A stretch of DNA of 64,000 nt from a virus, in IMG/VR virus record IMGVR_UViG_3300042868_012782, positions 1-64,000 of that record; one strand, given 5' to 3'. A program made the position numbers and the translations under genes. Position 1 is the stretch's first letter, and the number at the start of each line of letters is the position of its first letter. A model generated the notes under the pieces. That model was given only the letters and a program-made list of their open reading frames with translations. It was not told the DNA's origin and did no database searches. This document shows, in pieces, positions 14,964 to 21,687 of the stretch.

Positions 14964-15236
14964 ATGCGTCAGATCCTAGGTGCAGATGTCCCAGAGTGTG
15001 TCGAGGACATAAAGGTCCCCACCCACTACAGGGGTGTGGGCGAGACCGATGGCTTAAAGCTGTGGTTGGCGGCGACAGGAAGGCTCGCAATCGCCGCGGT
15101 CGATGACCTAGAGGCCCGGCTCCGCAGGCTGCGGGAAGAAATGGATGCAATGAGAGCATCTCATCTCGATGAGCTGGGCGCACAGCTCCGCAGGATGAAC
15201 GCAGAGATAGCCGCGCTCAAAGGGGGGAAGCCATGA
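14964..15236 (+). CDS. Coiled-coil hypothetical protein (90 aa)
   Basis: ATG follows GGGGGGTGTGAAG. Residues about 45-85 (DDLEARLRRLREEMDAM, LGAQLRRMNAEIAAL) form a clear coiled coil. Probable oligomer; partner unknown. Confidence 0.65.
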   Translation: MRQILGADVPECVEDIKVPTHYRGVGETDGLKLWLAATGRLAIAAVDDLEARLRRLREEMDAMRASHLDELGAQLRRMNAEIAALKGGKP

Positions 15237-15421
15237 AATGCCAGGCATGCCAAGCGGACATCCCGCCAGCGTCGGAAAGGGATCAATTCCACCAGCATTG
15301 CTACGATCAGGTGGCCGCGGGTTGGGATCAGTTCGACAGGGAACGGCTCCTGTTCGCTGCGGTCGCAATAACAAAATCGATAGTTGCTCGTGACGTAACT
15401 ATCGACGCAGACTCAAGTTAA
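15233..15421 (+). CDS. Small zinc-finger-like protein (62 aa)
   Basis: ATGA overlap with the previous gene, with GGGGGAAGCC upstream. CQACQ and HQHC suggest a CCHC metal site. The tail is a short helix. Last gene before a long gap. Confidence 0.65.
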   Translation: MKCQACQADIPPASERDQFHQHCYDQVAAGWDQFDRERLLFAAVAITKSIVARDVTIDADSS

Positions 15422-15966
15422 CGCATCATCTCAACCTAATATACGCAAATAGCGTGTAGTTACACGGGTTTTTGAGGCTCTTGCGTTTGGTGGGCACCAG
15501 GAGGGCCATTTTGACCCGTCAAGCATGGCAAAAACAGACAGGTTTTTGGGGGGTAGTTGGGAGTCGTTCCGGCCCCCTCTCTCCCTCTCTCTCTCATCTC
15601 CTTATATATGGGGATGGTATATAGGGGGGATTTATTGACCCAGGGTAGCGGGGTGGGGGCAATGCAAACGCCAAAAAACGCTGTAAACGCAGTGTTTTCT
15701 GACCCAGGAGGACTTGCCCAGCCGCGCTGCTGTCGTCGCCTCTAGGCTGAGTCCTTATGTGTCGTGTCTATGGGGTGATAGTGGTGAGTCGCGGCGCTAG
15801 ACTGATGCGCCGCGGCGAGGGATGGTAGCGCCTGGCGTGACCGCGGGCTGCTCTGGTGACCAAAAACAACGGTGGAGAATATCCATCAAAACGGTTTTAA
15901 TATGTTGATTTGTTGGACGATAGTATATTAGTCTGCACAGTCTTAAGTTACACAGGAGGGTTGCCG
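15422..15966 (+). other. 545-base noncoding gap
   Basis: No convincing gene: the frame at 15557-15745 has no good ribosome binding site and low-complexity content. The gap holds a pyrimidine run (CT repeats, 15574-15602), an AT-rich patch and a 9-bp hairpin AAAACGCTG/CAGTGTTTT at 15675-15698 followed by a short T run. Promoters or a replication-related site are possible but not demonstrable. Confidence 0.5.
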
Positions 15967-16188
15967 ATGAAGACAAAGACATTCCATGTGACAAACATGG
16001 GGCGATTCGGACCAACGTATTTGGCAGACAATGACGGCTACATAACCGTACATGATTCGGCCCGATACGAGCAGGCCGGAGACCAGCAGTTGGCTGAATG
16101 GCGCAGGAGTTCTGTGTCGTCTGTAAGAGCTGCGGCAATAGTCGAGCTGGCGCAGCGAGAGATTCAGCGGTGGAGGGCGGGGCGATGA
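15967..16188 (+). CDS. Small hypothetical protein (73 aa)
   Basis: ATG follows ACAGGAGGGTTGCCG. Residues FHVTNMGRFGPTYLADNDGYI suggest a beta sheet, and the second half is a basic helix. Overlaps the next gene (ATGA). Confidence 0.65.
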   Translation: MKTKTFHVTNMGRFGPTYLADNDGYITVHDSARYEQAGDQQLAEWRRSSVSSVRAAAIVELAQREIQRWRAGR

Positions 16189-16391
16189 CGAAGACAAGAC
16201 TGTATAGGGTGTTGGTCCGATCAACTGTGTCGCTGCAGCCCAACGGGACAGCGTGGAAGAAAGGCGTGCTGTATTGCGGGTACGACAGGCTTGAGGCGCT
16301 GCGGGTATTTTTCGAGTCGCAGCCAAAAGATGTGTGGAGTTCGTTCGGCGGTCCGGCTCGGGAAACCCTGGGCCAATCAAAAGGAGTCTGA
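16185..16391 (+). CDS. Small hypothetical protein (68 aa)
   Basis: Overlapping start with GGGCGGGGCG upstream. YRVLVRSTVSLQPNGTAWKKG then YDRLEALRVFFES: the common strand-helix plan of the small proteins here. Confidence 0.65.
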   Translation: MTKTRLYRVLVRSTVSLQPNGTAWKKGVLYCGYDRLEALRVFFESQPKDVWSSFGGPARETLGQSKGV

Positions 16392-16392
16392 A

Positions 16393-16677
16393 ATGCATAC
16401 TCAAGGTCCGTGGGATTGGAAAGACGACATGGGGCTGGTGGTGGGGCCAGCTGATGATCCAGCAGGAAACCCGGTCGCTGAGATAATCGGACATCCAAAC
16501 CAGGCGTTCGGAAACGCGCAGCTGATTGCTCTGGCCCCAGAATTGCTCGAGGTATTAGTGAACTTGGATAATTACCTGACCAGGGGTCAGGACAGAATCC
16601 TAGACGGATACCTGGGAACAATCGAGTCGCTGCTGCACAGACTGGGGTCGGCAGCAACAAACACAGGAGTGCGATAA
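16393..16677 (+). CDS. HTQGPW-type phage protein, paralogue family C (94 aa)
   Basis: ATG follows AAAGGAGTCTGAA. MHTQGPWDWKDD and FGNAQLIALAPELLEVLVNL match the motifs of the protein at 14381, so the pair arose by duplication or repeated acquisition. Function unknown. Confidence 0.8.
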   Translation: MHTQGPWDWKDDMGLVVGPADDPAGNPVAEIIGHPNQAFGNAQLIALAPELLEVLVNLDNYLTRGQDRILDGYLGTIESLLHRLGSAATNTGVR

Positions 16678-16678
16678 G

Positions 16679-16876
16679 ATGGAGAAGTCCATATGTACTG
16701 TTTGTTCTAGTGAGTTTACACGAAGCGAATATGTATATCTTGGCTATGCATATTGCCCAAACTGCGCTTTGCAGTCTAATGCTGTCAGAGCAATTAGGTG
16801 CTTGATAAGAAAGGCTGGGCCTGCAATTTCAACAAACGCAGGCAGTGGTCGGGACAAGCGAGACCAAAAAGCCTGA
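16679..16876 (+). CDS. Small zinc-ribbon protein (65 aa)
   Basis: ATG follows ACAGGAGTGCGATAAG. Two Cys pairs (CTVC and CPNC), 20-odd residues apart, form a standard zinc ribbon. The tail is basic (GSGRDKRDQK). Confidence 0.7.
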   Translation: MEKSICTVCSSEFTRSEYVYLGYAYCPNCALQSNAVRAIRCLIRKAGPAISTNAGSGRDKRDQKA

Positions 16877-16899
16877 CGTTGAGTGATTGTGTGGACGAG

Positions 16900-16921
16900 G
16901 GGAGGGGCGGACACCCCTCCC
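16900..16921 (+). promoter_or_regulatory. Hairpin with GGA in a hexaloop upstream of a GGA-containing ribosome binding site
   Basis: An 8-bp perfect stem GGGAGGGG/CCCCTCCC closes the loop CGGACA. The ribosome binding site AAAGGAGGG of the next gene lies about 10 bases downstream. A GGA in a hairpin loop plus a second GGA in the ribosome binding site is the known layout of CsrA targets, and a CsrA-like gene lies at 20029. Binding is inferred. Confidence 0.5.
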
Positions 16922-16943
16922 GGTGGAAAAAGGAGGGACTGCA

Positions 16944-17204
16944 ATGACTATTTTTGTAACCATGACGGATAAGTTTATGTCCGGGTGGGGGGGATCGAGC
17001 GGCAAGATCAACAAGTACGTGGTCGAATGCTCGAACCGCGAGCAGGCAGATCAGATTGTAGCGGCTGCTAGACGCCGCAGTGAGATGAAGTACATCAATA
17101 TGGTATCAAGATTGCCCAAATACCCAGAGAGCAAGTACGTGGTGTCTCTCCGCAAGTTCAGTGAATTAGGAGAGATCTGGACAGGTGACGTTGCTAAGGT
17201 CTGA
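16944..17204 (+). CDS. MTDKFMSGWG phage protein (86 aa)
   Basis: ATG follows AAAGGAGGGACTGCA. The N-terminus IFVTMTDKFMSGWGGSSGKINK and the later SEMKYINMV are highly characteristic, from memory, of a small protein present in very diverse phages. Its function is unknown. Length matches the group. Confidence 0.85.
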   Translation: MTIFVTMTDKFMSGWGGSSGKINKYVVECSNREQADQIVAAARRRSEMKYINMVSRLPKYPESKYVVSLRKFSELGEIWTGDVAKV

Positions 17205-17256
17205 TATCACCAGGTTGTCGTTAACGGCAGGGACAACCCCTGCCACAGTAGGGAGG

Positions 17257-17276
17257 GGAGGGGCGGACACCCCTCC
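17257..17276 (+). promoter_or_regulatory. Second GGA-loop hairpin
   Basis: A 7-bp stem GGAGGGG/CCCCTCC with the same CGGACA loop as the hairpin at 16900. It has no T run. It is followed by two copies of an 18-mer repeat and then the ribosome binding site of the gene at 17362. Confidence 0.45.
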
Positions 17277-17298
17277 TAAGGTTTGATATTTCTAGCAC

Positions 17299-17351
17299 AT
17301 GTCTTCCGCGGCGACACATGAAGTAGTATGTGTCTTCCGCGGCGACACAAG
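17299..17351 (+). repeat. Two direct copies of TGTCTTCCGCGGCGACAC
   Basis: Each 18-mer can form a GTGTC/GACAC-type stem around a CCGCGG palindrome. The copies flank AT-richer sequence directly ahead of AAGGAGGTGAGCT and the start at 17362, so they may be operators or leader hairpins. Confidence 0.6.
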
Positions 17352-17361
17352 GAGGTGAGCT

Positions 17362-17616
17362 ATGTTGAAGTTCGGGTTCCGTGGTCATGTTTATTCCATC
17401 AAAGTTCGCTCGTTCAATGGAATGATTCAACTGGGTTTCGATGACTGGTTGCTCGGCAGTTTCCGCTGCAAGCAGAAGCTGATTTCTCACATCGAGGAGC
17501 AAGCACGTTGGGCAGAAGGTGCGATCGAGGCAAAGAAATTGCCTAGGAAAATTCTTCAACAGATTGAAGATTTTCTGGCTGCCGACGAATCGGTGTGGCA
17601 GGGCAGTTTTGAATGA
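17362..17616 (+). CDS. Small hypothetical protein (84 aa)
   Basis: ATG follows AAGGAGGTGAGCT. Beta-rich start (FGFRGHVYSIKVRSFNGMIQLGFD) then a long helix (LISHIEEQARWAEGAIEAKK). Family not recognised. Confidence 0.7.
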   Translation: MLKFGFRGHVYSIKVRSFNGMIQLGFDDWLLGSFRCKQKLISHIEEQARWAEGAIEAKKLPRKILQQIEDFLAADESVWQGSFE

Positions 17617-17644
17617 ATCGCTGGCGACAACACAAGAGGCAAAA

Positions 17645-17869
17645 ATGGTTAAGCTGTACATCGTGTGGGGGACTTCCCCCAACATGGTCAACCATGTCCC
17701 CTGCGAATATGAGTTCAGCGCCCAGGAGCAGGCAGATGCGTTTCTGCTCGGGGTCTCTGAAGCGCAGGGGTGGGATAGTTCGAGTAGCTTTATCAGTGTA
17801 GAGGACGCAGAACGGCATATTGCGGAAGCCAACGGCTATCGCAGCATTAGGAAAAAGGGGGAGCTATGA
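17645..17869 (+). CDS. IVWG-motif hypothetical protein, paralogue family B (75 aa)
   Basis: ATG begins MVKLYIVWGTSP. CEYEFSAQEQADAFLLGVSEAQGW and VEDAERHIAEANGY align with the second half of the protein at 12479. The ribosome binding site is weak (AGAGGCAAAA), so coupling to the upstream gene is likely. Confidence 0.65.
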   Translation: MVKLYIVWGTSPNMVNHVPCEYEFSAQEQADAFLLGVSEAQGWDSSSSFISVEDAERHIAEANGYRSIRKKGEL

Positions 17870-18369
17870 CTAGTTTATTTGAGTTATCAAGCAATGTGGC
17901 GGCACTCGAGCTGGCGTTAGATAACGACAGCGATCCATCGACACTGCAGCAGATTATGGATGATCTGGTGGCCAACAAGGAGGGGTTCAATCAGAAGGTT
18001 GAAGGCTATGCCGGATACATCGGCGAGCTTCAGTCTGTAGCAGATGCGAGATCTGCGGAGTCTAAGAGGATTGGCGAGTTGGCAAAAGCTACAGCCAACA
18101 AGGCCCAGAGACTTAGGGAAGCTCTTCGAGACGCCCTGGTTCGTGTTGGCTTAAAGAAAATGTCAACAACACGATATGAGATTAGAATCCAGAAGGCAGG
18201 GGGCAAGGCTCCTCTGGTGATCGACGAGAGTCGCGTTTCCGAGGAGTGGACTACCACTCGCACGATCACTGAGATCAATAAGGATTTGATCCGAGCAGCC
18301 CTAGAGGGGGGGGAAGTTCTGGACTTCGCAGAACTCGCAGAGCGATCCAACGTGATGGTGATCCGATGA
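17866..18369 (+). CDS. Gp157-like siphovirus protein (167 aa)
   Basis: ATGA overlap with the previous gene. A long N-terminal coiled coil (residues about 25-95, with KAQRLREALRDALVRVGLKK) is followed by STTRYEIRIQKAGGKAPLVID and a C-terminal helix. This is the layout of the Siphovirus Gp157 family, which occurs near recombination and replication genes. Its biochemical role is not established. Confidence 0.8.
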   Translation: MTSLFELSSNVAALELALDNDSDPSTLQQIMDDLVANKEGFNQKVEGYAGYIGELQSVADARSAESKRIGELAKATANKAQRLREALRDALVRVGLKKMSTTRYEIRIQKAGGKAPLVIDESRVSEEWTTTRTITEINKDLIRAALEGGEVLDFAELAERSNVMVIR

Positions 18370-18734
18370 ATAGGGTCAGATTTCACCTGGCGCATGGGGA
18401 AAACTACATGCGGTGGCAGATCTCGCAGAAGGGCGGCGACACGAAGTATGTGTGTCCGCTCCAGTACCAAATAGTCATGAGGGGTTGCCGACTGCGCAAC
18501 CGGCGCAGCGCCGCCGAACAAATATATTGTGGCGCAAACAAAACTGTGTGCGCCTGGATTGAGTGCGATGAGGTTGAGATCGTCCCCCACAGTGGCGAGA
18601 CGAAAAATCAACTGGCGATCACCTACAATCCTCGGACGGCACCATATTGGGTGGACGAGGACAGTAACGCTGACGACAAAAGATATGCGGTATTGTTCAC
18701 GCAAGGGAGAGGAATTTTTAAGCTGGCGCACTGA
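18366..18734 (+). CDS. Phage protein with WQISQKGG/VCAWIEC motifs (122 aa)
   Basis: ATGA overlap. Motifs FHLAHGENYMRWQI, AAEQIYCGANKTVCAWIEC and YNPRTAPYWVDE match, from memory, a phage protein family seen beside recombination genes. Two conserved Cys residues could bind metal. Unknown function. Confidence 0.75.
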   Translation: MNRVRFHLAHGENYMRWQISQKGGDTKYVCPLQYQIVMRGCRLRNRRSAAEQIYCGANKTVCAWIECDEVEIVPHSGETKNQLAITYNPRTAPYWVDEDSNADDKRYAVLFTQGRGIFKLAH

Positions 18735-18788
18735 ATTCTGTTCTGCTCGGTGCGAATGGTCAGAGTACACACATGAAAGGGGTGCATG

Positions 18789-18953
18789 ATGACAGACAAG
18801 GAAATCGTTGAATTTCTCAGACGCGCTGCGCGCAACCCAGGGTCGTGGGACGTCCCAGGACTCCTGTTGGATGCCGCAGACAGGATCGAGAAAATTACAG
18901 TGGCGAAAGGCAATGAGTTCAAGATGGAGATATTCAGTGAACGACCTAGCTAG
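18789..18953 (+). CDS. Small hypothetical protein (54 aa)
   Basis: Tandem ATGATG after AAAGGGGTGC; the second ATG is used here. MTDKEIVEFLRRAARNPGSW then PGLLLDAADRIEK: a compact helical protein of a type common in phages (LL-x-x-AA-x-x-I). Overlaps the next gene. Confidence 0.65.
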   Translation: MTDKEIVEFLRRAARNPGSWDVPGLLLDAADRIEKITVAKGNEFKMEIFSERPS

Positions 18954-19122
18954 CCTAATAGACGAAGCCTGCGGACGAAAAACAGGCAACGAAACCTGGA
19001 AGATTGCGGCTCTCCTGTCTGCACTGAACGCTGTTCTGAGGCGAGTGGATGCGCAGGGGATGGATGATGACGATGATGTTCTGAGTAATGCCCGGAAAGT
19101 TATTGAGCGAGTGGGAATGTAA
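18937..19122 (+). CDS. Small helical hypothetical protein (61 aa), GTG start
   Basis: GTG at 18937 is preceded by ATGGAGATATTCA. Upstream in-frame ATG at 18913 is an alternative. Helical and acidic with DDDDD near the end. The last codons overlap a GGGAAT element at 19113. Confidence 0.55.
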   Translation: MNDLASLIDEACGRKTGNETWKIAALLSALNAVLRRVDAQGMDDDDDVLSNARKVIERVGM

Positions 19123-19137
19123 TAGGATTGGATGCAC
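19113..19137 (+). promoter_or_regulatory. Isolated GGGAAT-N13-ATGCAC element
   Basis: A lone gene-proximal type element with the exact 13-base gap. Its GGGAAT covers the end of the previous gene. It lies 48 bases before the next start, as in the array modules. A GTGGGG/CCCCAC hairpin (19144-19161) and an AGGAG site follow. Confidence 0.7.
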
Positions 19138-19179
19138 AGGAATGTGGGGAAGAAACCCCACTCAACACAGGAGACAGTA

Positions 19180-19389
19180 ATGACAGATCTTGAAGCAGAT
19201 GTGCGACACCTGACCGACAACGCCCTCTCGGCGTTGGCCACCAATGCAGCAGACATTAAGATGCGGCTGCGGAGAGGCGAGGAGGTCGCCCAAGAGGAAA
19301 TCCAGGCGCTTTCCGCACTGGTCGCAACTGCCCTCGGGGCGTTTCAGTTGCGGAGCATTGTCGAATCATACGAGGGAGTTAACTCGTGA
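19180..19389 (+). CDS. Small helical hypothetical protein (69 aa)
   Basis: ATG follows ACAGGAGACAGTA. Acidic helical sequence with LRRGEEVAQEEIQALSALVATALG. It can also be read in frame from ATGCAC at 19132. Overlaps the next GTG start. Confidence 0.65.
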   Translation: MTDLEADVRHLTDNALSALATNAADIKMRLRRGEEVAQEEIQALSALVATALGAFQLRSIVESYEGVNS

Positions 19390-19538
19390 ACCGTAGCCTC
19401 TCCCAGTACTGGGACGCGATGGGCGGCGATCCAGAGCTGGATCTGCTGAATAACGACGAAGAGCTGCTTCGGCGCGAGGCCGAGGCAGGGGGGGAGGAGA
19501 CGGAGGGGGCGACTCCCGAGGACAAAAAGATTTTCTGA
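19386..19538 (+). CDS. Small acidic protein (50 aa), GTG start
   Basis: GTG overlaps the previous stop (GTGA) with GAGGGAG upstream. Sequence QYWDAMGGDPELDLLNNDEELL then a Glu/Gly-rich tail ending KKIF. Composition suggests a disordered tail. Confidence 0.55.
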   Translation: MNRSLSQYWDAMGGDPELDLLNNDEELLRREAEAGGEETEGATPEDKKIF

Positions 19539-19559
19539 TCATTTACCAAGGAGGTTCTT

Positions 19560-19856
19560 ATGTGTGTGTTTTGCGACGAGTCGATTGAGATTGCCTTAAT
19601 GGCAATGGACGGATACAAGTTCATTCGCAGCAAGGGAGGCGTTCAGAGCAAGAGCGCTATTGTTGCAGCCATCCTGTGGAATGACATTTTTCAGGGGGGA
19701 ATTGATCAACGAGGCGTCATGCTAAAGGCATTTGAGGCAATGGTTATACATAGGATGATCCTGCCGTCTGGGGACGGCTGGGTGTGGAATGCGGAGTACA
19801 AACCGTCACCAGATGACGCATGGATCGAAGACGAAGAGTTCGTTGGTAAGGAGTAG
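19560..19856 (+). CDS. Hypothetical protein (98 aa)
   Basis: ATG follows AAGGAGGTTCTT. CVFC at the N-terminus, a helical middle and an acidic aromatic tail (GWVWNAEYKPSPDDAWIEDEEF). Family not recognised. Confidence 0.7.
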   Translation: MCVFCDESIEIALMAMDGYKFIRSKGGVQSKSAIVAAILWNDIFQGGIDQRGVMLKAFEAMVIHRMILPSGDGWVWNAEYKPSPDDAWIEDEEFVGKE

Positions 19857-19859
19857 CCG

Positions 19860-20003
19860 ATGAATAGGATAGGATGCCTGCTGATCGCAGTCCTCTGTGG
19901 ATGCGCATCAACCCGACAGGAAGTCGCAATAAACCTACAGTTTGACCCAGCCATGCCTCAGAGGACTGGGAAGGTCGACATCATTGTGCATCTTGTGAAA
20001 TAG
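19860..20003 (+). CDS. Small lipoprotein (47 aa)
   Basis: ATG follows AAGGAGTAGCCG. MNRIGCLLIAVLCGCAST has a basic start, hydrophobic core and a lipobox-like LCGC. The mature part is about 30 residues (QEVAINLQFD...VDIIVHLVK). Small phage lipoproteins include outer-membrane spanin subunits, but no partner gene is apparent here, so the role is open. Confidence 0.7.
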   Translation: MNRIGCLLIAVLCGCASTRQEVAINLQFDPAMPQRTGKVDIIVHLVK

Positions 20004-20028
20004 ACATTCATTACCAGGAGGAACGCAT

Positions 20029-20208
20029 ATGAAAAAGGGTTTGTCTTTAACGCGCCGAGAAGGAGAAACATGCACTTGCAGTATTGGAGGCACGACAATG
20101 ATAATAGAGGTCGAGGCGATGGAAGGTAACCGCGTAAGGCTCAGGTTCGTGGCAGATCAGTCAGTCACGATTCTCAGAACAGAACTGGTAAGGGCGGGTG
20201 GGAAATGA
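20029..20208 (+). CDS. csrA: CsrA-like RNA-binding regulator (59 aa)
   Basis: ATG follows CCAGGAGGAACGCAT. The sequence follows CsrA/RsmA: LSLTRREGET, then GGTTMIIEVEAMEGNRVRLRF, then ADQSVTILRTELV, matching LTR-x-x-GE, GN-x-VR and the C-terminal V-x-x-x-R-x-E that contacts RNA. CsrA dimers bind GGA motifs in mRNA leaders and change translation or stability. Length is typical. It could control phage or host messages; GGA-loop hairpins lie nearby. Confidence 0.82.
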   Translation: MKKGLSLTRREGETCTCSIGGTTMIIEVEAMEGNRVRLRFVADQSVTILRTELVRAGGK

Positions 20209-20282
20209 CTGCTCTCCTACTGCTGTATGCCTTTTGCATTGTCATGACCCAAAGAATCGTTAGGGAGGTCATTGAGTCATGA
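20205..20282 (+). CDS. Short membrane peptide (25 aa)
   Basis: ATG overlaps the CsrA-like stop (AATGA), with GGTGGG upstream. MTALLLLYAFCIVMTQ is a single hydrophobic segment. The stop overlaps the next start, so it is a coupled link in the operon. Confidence 0.45.
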   Translation: MTALLLLYAFCIVMTQRIVREVIES

Positions 20283-20599
20283 GAGGAAGAAAACCCATCC
20301 AGGAGCTGACAGATAAGCAACGTACGGTATTGCGATTAATGATTAGCTTCGTTAGCCAGAACGGATTTCAGCCTACCCGCAAAGAACTTTCTGCGCGGGA
20401 AGGAACAACCCCCCATGCGGTTACGCAGAAGATATGGTCTCTTCAAGATAAGGGATTCTTGGTTGCTAGCGAGGGGGGCGGGGAGCGAAGCCTGACGATA
20501 CGCGGCATCAAATTCGAGCCGTGTATCGACCGGGATGGCCTAACCGAGGAGCAATGCCTAGAGCTTGAGGCAATCCTCCAAGAAATTTCCGACGATTAG
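20279..20599 (+). CDS. LexA-type DNA-binding domain protein (106 aa)
   Basis: ATG overlaps the preceding stop. LTDKQRTVLRLMISFVSQNGFQPTRKEL ... AVTQKIWSLQDKGFL ... RSLTIRG matches the winged helix of LexA (residues 1-70). The peptidase half with its Ser-Lys dyad is missing, so this is not an autocleaving repressor. It probably acts as a DNA-binding regulator. It ends tail-to-tail against a minus-strand gene. Confidence 0.75.
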   Translation: MRGRKPIQELTDKQRTVLRLMISFVSQNGFQPTRKELSAREGTTPHAVTQKIWSLQDKGFLVASEGGGERSLTIRGIKFEPCIDRDGLTEEQCLELEAILQEISDD

Positions 20600-21111
20600 G
20601 CGCCGACTTTGTTGCGCCAAATTTCAACTCCTGGTCCGGCTGCCCTGAACACTTGTGTTCCAAACAGTCGGACCACTGTTAAAATTTTAGAGGCCAACGC
20701 TGAAAAGGCTTTCTGGCCAGCGGGCGCATCTAGCGCCCCTGACCAAACCTCTTGTCCTGCAACGTGAGCCAGACCAACTTCAGTTAAATGTGCTGCTACT
20801 GGATAAAATACAATTCCACTTTTGTCAGGCCTATCTTCCTCAGACAACCAACCAAGCAACCACCCACAATTCCATTGGCCGCAAACATCAGGACGCAAGG
20901 GATCTGTCCATATTGAACAGCCACCACCACTTTTTCGGTGAGCGCAGTCGCAATATGACTCTTTAGATAGTTCTCTGACCTCGAGGACGTAGCAGCACGC
21001 ATCGCACTCGCTACACTTTCGTTCAAAGATTGTTGGAATGGGAATTTTTTTCATAAACACAACATCGGATTTTACAAACGGCTCCCCGGTTACTATAGTC
21101 TGTTCAGACAT
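20596..21111 (-). CDS. YkgJ-like Cys-rich metal-cluster protein (171 aa)
   Basis: The only convincing minus-strand gene. Residues about 33-85 hold CSECDACCYVLEV, CDCAHRKSGGGCSIW and RPDVCGQW, the Cys spacing of the YkgJ-type zinc/iron-chelating family (C-x-x-C-x-x-CC). The C-terminal half is a hydrophobic alpha/beta segment. The family's role is poorly known. Its orientation suggests separate regulation or recent acquisition. Confidence 0.75.
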   Translation of the reverse strand: MSEQTIVTGEPFVKSDVVFMKKIPIPTIFERKCSECDACCYVLEVRELSKESYCDCAHRKSGGGCSIWTDPLRPDVCGQWNCGWLLGWLSEEDRPDKSGIVFYPVAAHLTEVGLAHVAGQEVWSGALDAPAGQKAFSALASKILTVVRLFGTQVFRAAGPGVEIWRNKVGA

Positions 21112-21657
21112 AGCCCCCGGCTGGGCAACTCCCGCATCCAGGAAGGCCGAGGCCGTTGGGTGCAGGTCGCTGGGATCGACCGTCGAGAAGTCCCCTTCAG
21201 ATTAGTTAATGACAATCTGTAGCTGATGCAGTGCCTGGTGAGGTTAAGAGGGATTCACGGCCAGGGCTGGGGAACGCCCCAGGCTGCTTTGGGATTGCCC
21301 ATCACAGGTGGGACCAAGGCGGTAAAAACGGTAAGTCCTGCGTCAAACCCCTGACTTTAGGTGGTTTCGCTGGGACCCCTCACGTCTACTAAGTAATATC
21401 AGGTCTACTATTCCGGCGGCTCGTAGGCCGACAACAGCCTTAAGTGGGCAGAAATCTGAATGATAATCAGCACCACACAACTGACAGCAGGCCATACAAT
21501 TGCGTCGACAAGAAGGCTCCCTTGTCAGCCAAACGCTCCAAGATTAACTCGCGGTAATAAATGTCGATACCTCCAATATCACGCAACAAAAGTAACTCAA
21601 GAAACACTAGAGTAAGGACATGAGATTGAATTAATCTCTACCGGTGTAAGCGACCAT
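21112..21657. other. 545-base noncoding gap with hairpins
   Basis: No gene is visible on either strand. It includes a 6-bp stem CTGGGG-AACG-CCCCAG (around 21269-21284), several short GC-rich inverted repeats and a mixed-composition 3' half. It lies between divergent genes (minus-strand YkgJ-like and plus-strand macro-domain-like), so both promoters should be here. A structured RNA is possible; no tRNA signature was found. Confidence 0.5.
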
Positions 21658-21687
21658 GTGGCTATATCGGAAGTGATGAGAAGTAAG

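Noticed and set aside
15557-15745. 62-residue ORF in the long gap
   Set aside because: Low-complexity start, no convincing ribosome binding site and no family resemblance.
15797-16660. 287-residue minus-strand ORF
   Set aside because: Opposite three coupled plus-strand genes including the HTQGPW protein; Pro/Leu/Ser-rich composition is typical of an antisense frame.
18030-19256. 408-residue minus-strand ORF
   Set aside because: It lies opposite four well-supported plus-strand genes with ribosome binding sites and known phage motifs, so it is a shadow.
21112-21657. tRNA or tmRNA genes
   Set aside because: No segment shows the T-arm GTTCRA pattern together with a matching acceptor stem; hairpins alone are not enough.
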